A stretch of 13,440 nucleotides of DNA, taken from NCBI GenBank assembly GCA_017958015.1, contig JAGDDM010000009.1:1-13440 (forward strand), given 5' to 3'. Positions 1 to 4,802 of the stretch are shown here, one piece after another. The notes below the pieces were generated by a model that had not been told where the DNA came from, ran no database searches, and saw only the letters and a list, made by a program, of their open reading frames with translations. Numbering within the stretch: the first letter of the stretch is position 1; each line of letters opens with the position of its first letter. The stretch is from Abditibacteriota bacterium. Its GTDB lineage: Bacteria; Armatimonadota; UBA5829. Made by a program: the position numbers and the translations under genes.

Positions 1-47
1 ACGAACTGAACCTGCGAGTCAAGCCGCTGATTGTCGGCGCTTCGCAT
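1..47 (-). CDS. Possible 5' end of a leftward gene, cut by the window edge
   Basis: An ATG on the minus strand at 47-45 opens a frame that stays open for 15 codons to the window edge (MRSADNQRLDSQVQF). It lies about 15 nt downstream of a minus-strand TATAAT at 63-68, and just beyond the terminator of the PEP-CTERM gene, where a new transcription unit could begin. I see no Shine-Dalgarno sequence. The fragment is too short to recognise, and it could be chance. Confidence 0.22.
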   Translation of the reverse strand, partial: MRSADNQRLDSQVQF

Positions 48-62
48 AGTTTTAATGTATAT

Positions 63-91
63 ATTATACCGGAAATTCGGGGTATTGTGAT
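63..91 (-). promoter_or_regulatory. Weak candidate promoter for a leftward gene
   Basis: The minus strand carries a perfect -10 hexamer TATAAT at 63-68. At the 17-bp spacing the -35 position (86-91) reads ATCACA, a poor match, and there is no TGn extension. Its position after the terminator at 120-150 and before a possible ATG at 47 makes it plausible. Only the -10 is convincing. Confidence 0.25.
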
Positions 92-119
92 AATAGGTTG
101 TTAGGTTATCGGGTACGGC

Positions 120-150
120 AAAAAAAAGCCGCCCGAAGGCGGACTTTTTT
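120..150 (-). terminator. Intrinsic terminator of the PEP-CTERM gene
   Basis: On the minus strand, a GC-rich stem (GTCCGCC / GGCGGC with one bulged base) is closed by a UUCG tetraloop and followed by eight T residues. It begins 9 bp after the stop codon at 159-161. The plus strand also ends in six T residues, so it could work in both directions. Confidence 0.88.
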
Positions 151-158
151 GTATAAAC

Positions 159-770
159 TTACTTCTTGATTCTTCTCTTAATTCCCATAAGAGAAACAAG
201 ACCCGTAATTCCGTAGGCGACGCTTGCCGGTTCCGGCACCAGCTGTTCTTCATCGTCACCGGTTTTGAACCGAACGGTGAGATAGTCGCCGGAGGTCATG
301 GGCTTGTCGGCTCCGAGGGAGAACCAAATGTCCGTTACCGCCAAACCGTTCATATTTGCCGCCGCCGTAAGGGCTTCGGTAAAAACATAGGTTCCGGGTC
401 CGGTATAGGTTGTATCATACAGGGCTCCCTTGCCGTTTGCGTCAACGATTAACGAAACCGAGTAGGAACCGTCGGCTTCGGCAAAGTTCTCGTCGATTTC
501 CGCGACGATGGACTCATTGTCATCGTAAACCCAACCGGACACGTTGAAACTTATGAATGTAACACCGCGTATTTTGTCGAGAGCCGTACCCGCCGGCGCC
601 GATGTCAAATCAACGGAAAAACCTCTTCCGTCGGCGAGATCGGACATGTTGCCGCCGCTCCAGCCCCAATCAGTCCAACCGGTCATGCTCGTACTCGGAT
701 CCGACAATCCCGCAGCGAAGGACGCTGCCGCGACGGCGATGAGAGCAAAAGTAAAGATAAGCTTTTTCAT
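159..770 (-). CDS. PEP-CTERM sorting-domain surface protein
   Basis: A 203-residue exported protein. Residues 1-20 are a classic signal peptide (Lys-Lys, hydrophobic core, Ala-rich end). The C-terminus carries the tripartite PEP-CTERM signal: V-P-E-P at about 178-181, a hydrophobic segment at about 183-197, and a basic tail KRRIKK. In known systems this signal is recognised by an exosortase, which cleaves and anchors the protein at the cell envelope or in extracellular matrix. The middle (about 25-170) is Gly/Asp/Ser-rich and predicted beta-rich, perhaps a beta-sandwich like those in carbohydrate-binding or adhesion proteins, but I recognise no named family. The start is supported by GAGGTGA just upstream and by the fit of the signal peptide. 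It is monocistronic, with its own consensus promoter and terminator. No exosortase gene is in the window. Export and sorting are confident; molecular role is unknown. Confidence 0.88.
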   Translation of the reverse strand: MKKLIFTFALIAVAAASFAAGLSDPSTSMTGWTDWGWSGGNMSDLADGRGFSVDLTSAPAGTALDKIRGVTFISFNVSGWVYDDNESIVAEIDENFAEADGSYSVSLIVDANGKGALYDTTYTGPGTYVFTEALTAAANMNGLAVTDIWFSLGADKPMTSGDYLTVRFKTGDDEEQLVPEPASVAYGITGLVSLMGIKRRIKK

Positions 771-773
771 AAT

Positions 774-780
774 TCACCTC
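774..780 (-). promoter_or_regulatory. Shine-Dalgarno of the PEP-CTERM gene
   Basis: GAGGTGA on the minus strand lies 3 nt before the ATG at 770-768 (4-5 nt from the GAGG core). It supports this start, which also gives a correct signal peptide. Confidence 0.75.
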
Positions 781-804
781 ACACGGTTTTTTTTGATGTA
801 TTCC

Positions 805-834
805 ATTATAAACACACTCCGAAAAAAATGTCAA
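805..834 (-). promoter_or_regulatory. Consensus sigma70 promoter of the PEP-CTERM gene
   Basis: The minus strand reads TTGACA (829-834), an 18-bp spacer (811-828) that begins with seven T, then TATAAT (805-810). Both hexamers match consensus exactly. Transcription should start near 798, giving a leader of about 28 nt. High constitutive expression is inferred from the match. Confidence 0.85.
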
Positions 835-871
835 ATTCCCGAATACGGGAGCCGGGAACGCGGTCGGCCGA

Positions 872-3001
872 TCACTTAAACCGCAGCGCAGTCAAACTTC
901 CGTCGGAACCCAGCACGTAGCAGGTATCTTTGTACGCCGCCATGGGCACCAGGACGTAGGAACTCGGCGTGGCCTTGTACGTGGCCGTCACTTCGCCGCT
1001 CTGTTCGTCGATAACGGAAACGACGCCCTTGTCGGAGCAGACGTAGACTTTGCCGTCGGCGACAACGGGAGGAACGGGAACGATACCGGTGGCGGCGTCG
1101 GACTTCCAGATTTCCTCTTCCTTGTTTCCCAGCTTAACCACACCGGACTTGAGGCGCAGATACACGAACCCCATACCCTCGTCGGACTCGCCCACGCCGG
1201 AGACGTTTTCCTTGGTGGCCAAAAGTTTGCCGGTTTTCTCGTCGAATACGGCCAGCATAAATCCTCTGTCCGCCGCGTAAACTTTGCCGTTCTTGATTAC
1301 CGGGGCGCAGTCCGCGGGAGCGTAGTAGAGAACCGCTTTGCCGTCTCTGCTCTTGGCTCCCACTTCGCTCCAGTTTTTCTGTCCCGTGGAGGCGTCCACG
1401 CTGTAAACCTGGGTGTCCCAGGAGCCGTAGAAGAGATTGCCGTCGTGGAGTTTAAGGGCGGATTCAACGTTGAAGTAGCAGTCGTCGTTCAGCCAGTTGG
1501 CGCTGCCGTCGCTTGCCTCAATGCAGTGGACGGAGCCGCTGTTGGCGGCGAAGTAGACCTGAACGCCGTTGGTGGCTGGGGTGGAATATATGGCTTCTCC
1601 CCGTCCGCAGGGACCGCCGCCTCTGTACAGATCCGGTATGTCCGCGTTGAACTCCCACACAACCTTGCCGGTGGAGCCGTTCAGGCAGTAGAACACGCCG
1701 TTTTCGCAGCCGAACATAACGGTGCCGTTAAGGACGATGGGAGTGGTGACGGCGCCGAAGCCCGGAACCTTGAACAGCCACCGCTGCTTGCCGCTCTCCC
1801 GCTCGAAGGCGTACATTCTGCCGTCGTTGGTGCCCACAAAGAGTGACTGAGCGGTGACAACGGGAGCGGTGCGGGAGGAACCGCCTATGTTTGTTCTCCA
1901 CACAACGGGAGAGTCGACTTTGTCGATGTAGAAATATCCGGAGCGCTTGTACTCCGTGCCGTCCGGGTCGGTGACGGTGACGGTGACGTAGTGGGCGCCT
2001 TCCCCAACCTCGTCTATGTCAACGGGAACGCCGTAGCGGCCTCCGTTGCCGGTGAGAGTGTATTCCTTTTTGCCGTCGATATCCGCCTTCACGGAGGACG
2101 TGTAAGCGTCCCCCAGAGAACAGGTGACTTCCATTCGGAAATCATCGCGGTAAGCCGTCCCCTCGGAGGGAGTGAGTATATCCACTTTCGGGCGGATTCG
2201 GTTGTGCTCAAGGCTTGTTTTGTAAATCTCCTGAACGACGCCGTCGTTGCGGTTGTACGCCGCGGTGAGGACGTTGTCCTTGACGGAGTAGACCATAAAG
2301 CCCGGGTCGTTGGGGCCGTATGTACTGCCGCCGCCGATTTGGGTTATGCCCTCATGCTCCTTAACCGCCGCGCCGTGGAAATGCCCCACAAGGATGGCGG
2401 CGATGTTGTAGGGATGGATGATGTCCATCAGTTTCCGGCTTTCGTAGGCGGAGGAAAACTCGCTTTCGAAGAGCCAGTGGTGGAGGCAGAGAAACACCGG
2501 TTTGTCGGGACCGGTGCGTTTAAGCTCCGCTTTCAGCCACTCCAAAGCTTCCGGCTTCAGCGTGGGACGGGGGTCGAGAAGCCCCGCCGAATTGAGCATA
2601 ATAAACTTGCAGCCGCACTTCTCGAAGGAGTAGTAGGCGGCGCCGTACTTGCGGATGATGTAGGGGTTGGTGGGCGACCAGGTGGAGTCGTGGTTGCCGA
2701 TGGTGATGTAGTAGGGCATACCCGTGGAATCGAAAGCGCTCAGAATATTTTTGAAATAGTCTTCCCAGGGTCCGAACTCGCACAAGTCGCCGGTGTCCAC
2801 GATGAACTCCACGGGCTGAGACTCGCCGTACTCACCCATGGGGTACGTCTTGTTCTTTTCGATTCGGGATATGGTCTTGAAACAGTACTGCCCGAAGCCG
2901 GAGTGGTCGTCGCTTGTCTGAATAAAGGCGAAGTCGCCGGCGACAAATACGGCTGCCGCCGCGAAAGTAAGTGTGATGAGGAAAGTGAGTGTTCTTTTCA
3001 T
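872..3001 (-). CDS. Secreted metallophosphoesterase fused to Ig-like domain and PQQ-like beta-propeller
   Basis: A 709-residue exported protein. Residues 1-21 are a signal peptide. About 24-240 is a calcineurin-like metallophosphoesterase domain with all its metal-site motifs in order: D31-x-H33, G71-D72, G102-N-H-D105, H174/H175 and G206-H-x-H209. This family hydrolyses phosphomonoesters or diesters with two metal ions. About 270-365 looks like an Ig/Fn3-type beta-sandwich. From about 366 to the end run seven or eight repeats of the PQQ/quinoprotein-type propeller, with blade motifs such as STGK-VVW, STGQ-KNW and EKTGKLLA. In such fusions the propeller usually serves for binding or scaffolding rather than PQQ catalysis. 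The enzyme should act outside the cytoplasmic membrane; its substrate cannot be read from sequence. GGAGGA upstream fixes the start. There is no clear terminator before the next promoter at 834. The domain calls are firm and the biological role open. Confidence 0.88.
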   Translation of the reverse strand: MKRTLTFLITLTFAAAAVFVAGDFAFIQTSDDHSGFGQYCFKTISRIEKNKTYPMGEYGESQPVEFIVDTGDLCEFGPWEDYFKNILSAFDSTGMPYYITIGNHDSTWSPTNPYIIRKYGAAYYSFEKCGCKFIMLNSAGLLDPRPTLKPEALEWLKAELKRTGPDKPVFLCLHHWLFESEFSSAYESRKLMDIIHPYNIAAILVGHFHGAAVKEHEGITQIGGGSTYGPNDPGFMVYSVKDNVLTAAYNRNDGVVQEIYKTSLEHNRIRPKVDILTPSEGTAYRDDFRMEVTCSLGDAYTSSVKADIDGKKEYTLTGNGGRYGVPVDIDEVGEGAHYVTVTVTDPDGTEYKRSGYFYIDKVDSPVVWRTNIGGSSRTAPVVTAQSLFVGTNDGRMYAFERESGKQRWLFKVPGFGAVTTPIVLNGTVMFGCENGVFYCLNGSTGKVVWEFNADIPDLYRGGGPCGRGEAIYSTPATNGVQVYFAANSGSVHCIEASDGSANWLNDDCYFNVESALKLHDGNLFYGSWDTQVYSVDASTGQKNWSEVGAKSRDGKAVLYYAPADCAPVIKNGKVYAADRGFMLAVFDEKTGKLLATKENVSGVGESDEGMGFVYLRLKSGVVKLGNKEEEIWKSDAATGIVPVPPVVADGKVYVCSDKGVVSVIDEQSGEVTATYKATPSSYVLVPMAAYKDTCYVLGSDGSLTALRFK

Positions 3002-3006
3002 GGGAG

Positions 3007-3012
3007 TCCTCC
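3007..3012 (-). promoter_or_regulatory. Shine-Dalgarno of the metallophosphoesterase gene
   Basis: GGAGGA on the minus strand, 5 nt before the ATG at 3001-2999. It is a strong site and supports this start. Confidence 0.8.
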
Positions 3013-3022
3013 GAGATTATTA

Positions 3023-3047
3023 GGGGCCAGGGGCCAGGGGCCTGGGG
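3023..3047 (+). promoter_or_regulatory. G-quadruplex motif (four GGGG tracts, 3-nt loops)
   Basis: The plus strand has four GGGG tracts at 3023-3026, 3030-3033, 3037-3040 and 3044-3047, separated by the 3-nt loops CCA, CCA and CCT. This matches the canonical intramolecular G-quadruplex pattern with room for four tetrads. It lies 22 bp upstream of the phosphoesterase start codon and on the template strand of that gene, so the mRNA leader itself would be C-rich. Folding is inferred, and the CC in each loop could compete by GC pairing. Confidence 0.6.
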
Positions 3048-3078
3048 TCTGCGGAGGTGTTTCGCTGTCGCGAAACGG

Positions 3079-3084
3079 ATTATA
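3079..3084 (-). promoter_or_regulatory. Likely -10 element of the metallophosphoesterase promoter
   Basis: A perfect TATAAT on the minus strand lies inside the repeat element, about 78 bp before the start codon. No good -35 hexamer exists at 16-18 bp (around 3101-3108), so an activator or an imperfect -35 would be needed. The predicted start site near 3072 falls within the hairpin at 3059-3076. Confidence 0.42.
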
Positions 3085-3090
3085 AAACCG

Positions 3091-3102
3091 ACATTGCAAT
3101 GT
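3091..3102. promoter_or_regulatory. 12-bp perfect palindrome, candidate operator
   Basis: ACATTGCAATGT is a perfect palindrome. It lies just upstream of the minus-strand TATAAT at 3079-3084, in the spacer and reaching the -35 region. That is where a dimeric repressor would block RNA polymerase. The regulator is unknown and the function inferred. Confidence 0.35.
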
Positions 3103-3180
3103 GAGTTGGTGGAATCCGTCGGCTTTGCCGACACATTCCCTGACCCCTGACACCTGACACCTGAGCCCTGATACAGATAC

Positions 3181-3207
3181 AAAAATCCCGCCCACGGGGG
3201 GCGGGAT
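3181..3207 (-). terminator. Intrinsic terminator of the GH4 gene
   Basis: On the minus strand, a perfect 9-bp GC-rich stem ATCCCGCCC/GGGCGGGAT with a 5-nt loop is followed by a run of T. It lies 8 bp after the GH4 stop codon at 3215-3217, so the GH4 unit ends here. Confidence 0.9.
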
Positions 3208-3214
3208 GTATAAA

Positions 3215-4534
3215 TTACAGACTGAAGTCCACGTAATCCTTGTTGGCGGCGAACATATCCTTGACCATGTCTTTGATTTCGGCCAGGGAGAGAACCGCGG
3301 AGGTGAGAGGATCGTTGGCGCAGGCCCAGTAGACCTTCTTGGCGTCCTTCTCGATGATGCCCTCGACGGCCAGTTCTTCGCAGCGGGCGGTGACGTTGTT
3401 GATAACGGCCAGCTGAGCGGGAAGATTGCCCACGTGGATGGGTCTCAGACCCGCCTTGGAAGCCTCAACCGGAACCTCGACGCAGCAGCCGTAGGGCAGA
3501 TTGTCGATGAGGTTGAAGTTGCGGACGTTGCCGTTGAACTCGAAGATGGTGTTGTCGCCGAAGCAGGCGTTGTAGATGTAGGCCGCGTATTCCTTGCCCC
3601 GTTCCAGATTGGCGGGCTTGGCCAGATCTTCCTCGATCTTGCTCTTCCAAGTGGCGGCGGTGTTGCGGTACTCGTTGAGGATGTAGGCGTAGGCGCCGGG
3701 ATTCCAGTTGGTGCCGTGGATGCAGTACTTCTCGATGAGGTCCGGGCGCTTGCGGTACCAAGCAACGTATTCGGAGTTGTGGCCGCTGCTCTCGGTGACG
3801 TAGTAATCGAGGTGCAGGAACATATCGTTGCGGACCTGCTCCTTATCGGCGGTCTCCTGATCGGTTTCGATGAGCTTGCGGAGATCCGGATAGACGTCCT
3901 TGCCGTTGTGCTTGAACTCAAGATACCAAGCCTGGTGGTTGATACCGGCGCAGAGGTAGGTGACCTCTTCCATGGGAATCTTCAGCCAGTCGGCCAGCAT
4001 ACCGGCGGTACCCTGTACGCTGTGGCAGAGACCGGTGACGTTCACATTGGGGAACTGACCCTGCATGGCCCGGCAGAGCATGGGCATGGGGTTGGTGTAG
4101 TTGAGGAAGATGGCGTCCGGACAATACTTCACGATGTCCTTGCAGATGTCCAGCATAACCGGAACGGTTCTGGCCGCCCGGAAAATACCGGAAGGACCTC
4201 TGGTGTCGCCCACGTTGATGTCGACGCCGTACTTCTTGGGAATCTCGATGTCGGAAGCGAAAACCTCAACACCGCCCTGCAAAATCGTGCAGGCAACGCC
4301 GTCGGCGCCGTCCAGAGCCTCGGCTCTGTTCATGGTGGTGGTTACCTTTGCGGGATACTTGCCCGCCGCAACCGTCTTGTCGATTTCCTTCTTGATGAAA
4401 CCGAGGCGCTCCTCGTCGATGTCCATGAGGGCGATCTCGGCGTCGGCGAGAGCCGGGAAAGTGAGAATGTCGCGGACGAGACCCCGGGTGAAACCGAAAC
4501 TGCCCGCACCGATGAAAGCAATCTTTCTTGCCAT
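3215..4534 (-). CDS. melA: Glycoside hydrolase family 4, alpha-galactosidase-like (MelA type)
   Basis: A 439-residue cytoplasmic enzyme with no signal peptide. GH4 enzymes cleave glycosides by an oxidation-elimination mechanism using NAD+ and a divalent metal, usually Mn2+. The N-terminus has the dinucleotide-binding GAGSFGF (9-15). Further on are N-Y-T-N-P-M (145-150), the metal-ligand motif C170-H171-S-V-Q-G and the second ligand in G-I-N-H200. T-E-S-S at 247-250 followed by S-E-Y at 254-256 matches the MelA region carrying the conserved tyrosine. The CHSVQG form is the one found in alpha-galactosidases such as E. coli MelA (451 aa). An alpha-galacturonidase or alpha-glucosidase remains possible. 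The gene stands alone, with its own promoter and terminator. It probably splits imported alpha-galactosides, perhaps released outside by the secreted glycosidases nearby. No transporter or regulator gene is adjacent. The family is certain; the substrate is less so. Confidence 0.9.
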   Translation of the reverse strand: MARKIAFIGAGSFGFTRGLVRDILTFPALADAEIALMDIDEERLGFIKKEIDKTVAAGKYPAKVTTTMNRAEALDGADGVACTILQGGVEVFASDIEIPKKYGVDINVGDTRGPSGIFRAARTVPVMLDICKDIVKYCPDAIFLNYTNPMPMLCRAMQGQFPNVNVTGLCHSVQGTAGMLADWLKIPMEEVTYLCAGINHQAWYLEFKHNGKDVYPDLRKLIETDQETADKEQVRNDMFLHLDYYVTESSGHNSEYVAWYRKRPDLIEKYCIHGTNWNPGAYAYILNEYRNTAATWKSKIEEDLAKPANLERGKEYAAYIYNACFGDNTIFEFNGNVRNFNLIDNLPYGCCVEVPVEASKAGLRPIHVGNLPAQLAVINNVTARCEELAVEGIIEKDAKKVYWACANDPLTSAVLSLAEIKDMVKDMFAANKDYVDFSL

Positions 4535-4543
4535 TGTTTAAGT

Positions 4544-4569
4544 ACCGCGCCCGCAGCGCGGTTCCTCCT
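4544..4569 (-). promoter_or_regulatory. Distant Shine-Dalgarno plus leader hairpin before the GH4 start
   Basis: The only good Shine-Dalgarno (AGGAGG, 4564-4569) lies 29 nt before the GH4 ATG, too far for normal initiation. A perfect 7-bp hairpin, ACCGCGC/GCGCGGT with a 5-nt loop (4544-4562), fills most of the gap. If it folds, about 10 nt of spacing remains, which is normal. The GH4 start itself is firm because GAGSFGF must lie near the N-terminus. Confidence 0.55.
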
Positions 4570-4581
4570 GTGTGTGTTTAA

Positions 4582-4594
4582 GGGGCGCTGCCCC
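4582..4594 (-). promoter_or_regulatory. Hairpin at the 5' end of the GH4 mRNA
   Basis: A GGGGC/GCCCC 5-bp stem with a 3-nt loop lies within the first 15 or so nucleotides of the transcript predicted from the promoter at 4604-4632. Stem-loops at mRNA 5' ends are known to slow decay. The role here is inferred. Confidence 0.4.
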
Positions 4595-4603
4595 CACGGT
4601 TTT

Positions 4604-4632
4604 ATTATAACGCAAATCGAAAGCGGTTTCAA
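4604..4632 (-). promoter_or_regulatory. Sigma70 promoter of the GH4 gene
   Basis: The minus strand reads TTGAAA (4627-4632), a 17-bp spacer (4610-4626) and TATAAT (4604-4609). The -10 is perfect and the -35 has one mismatch. The start site should be near 4597, giving a leader of about 63 nt. Confidence 0.85.
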
Positions 4633-4704
4633 TATGTTTTCGGAAAATTATTGCAAAAGGAATCGGCCCGCGGACAACGTTCAATCGGCAATCCGAAGCC
4701 GAAT

Positions 4705-4748
4705 ACGAAATATATGTCATCAAAATATCCGCTAATTATATATTTCGT
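4705..4748. promoter_or_regulatory. Perfect 11-bp inverted repeat between divergent promoters, candidate operator
   Basis: ACGAAATATAT (4705-4715) and its exact reverse complement ATATATTTCGT (4738-4748) are separated by 22 bp, so the half-sites are 33 bp apart centre to centre, about three helical turns. The pair lies upstream of both the GH4 promoter (4604-4632) and the ftsK promoter (4781-4789). The spacing suits two bound regulator molecules on one DNA face. The AT-rich arms raise the chance of coincidence. Confidence 0.42.
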
Positions 4749-4780
4749 CACATTACCGTCACCTATTCTCTGTTGATATA

Positions 4781-4789
4781 TGGTATAAT
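4781..4789 (+). promoter_or_regulatory. Extended -10 promoter of ftsK
   Basis: TGGTATAAT is an extended -10 (TGn-TATAAT). No good -35 exists at 17 bp, as is usual for this promoter class. Transcription should begin near 4796, only about 7 nt before the ATG at 4803. This also argues against the in-frame TTG at 4773 as start, since it would lie upstream of the transcript. Confidence 0.65.
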
Positions 4790-4802
4790 ATTATTGAAGA
4801 AT

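Larger units (their letters stand above)
3022..3171. repeat. Intergenic element: inverted heptad-repeat arms around a hairpin-rich core
   Basis: The left arm (3022-3047) is three AGGGGCC heptads plus TGGGG. The right arm (3138-3171) is five heptads each ending CCTGA, at 3138-3143 (six bases), 3144-3150, 3151-3157, 3158-3164 and 3165-3171. Read on the minus strand the right arm becomes TCAGGKG-type heptads, so the two arms are related repeats in opposite orientation. Between them lie a perfect hairpin GTTTCGC/GCGAAAC (3059-3076, loop TGTC), a 12-bp perfect palindrome (3091-3102), and a long hairpin (3111-3139) with GGAAT/ATTCC and GTCGGC/GCCGAC stems and a TTT loop. No ORF with gene character lies here. 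The layout recalls dispersed intergenic REP/BIME-like or MITE-like elements, but I recognise no named family. It sits between the GH4 terminator and the phosphoesterase start. Confidence 0.72.

Noticed and set aside
841..871. Terminator after the metallophosphoesterase gene
   Set aside because: There is a CGGCCG palindrome but no adequate stem followed by T residues, so I did not call a terminator.
1991..3085. 364-codon plus-strand frame opposite the metallophosphoesterase
   Set aside because: Antisense shadow; it crosses the repeat element and lacks a ribosome site.
3138..3171. CRISPR-like array
   Set aside because: The units are 7 bp, adjacent and without unique spacers, and no cas gene is nearby. 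They are short tandem repeats.
3206..4735. 509-codon plus-strand frame opposite the GH4 gene
   Set aside because: It mirrors the GH4 gene codon for codon and runs through its promoter and terminator. The protein has no recognisable motif.
4773..4802. TTG at 4773 as the ftsK start
   Set aside because: The TGGTATAAT promoter lies within these ten codons, so the mRNA should begin downstream of the TTG. MATKK at 4803 is a normal FtsK N-terminus.
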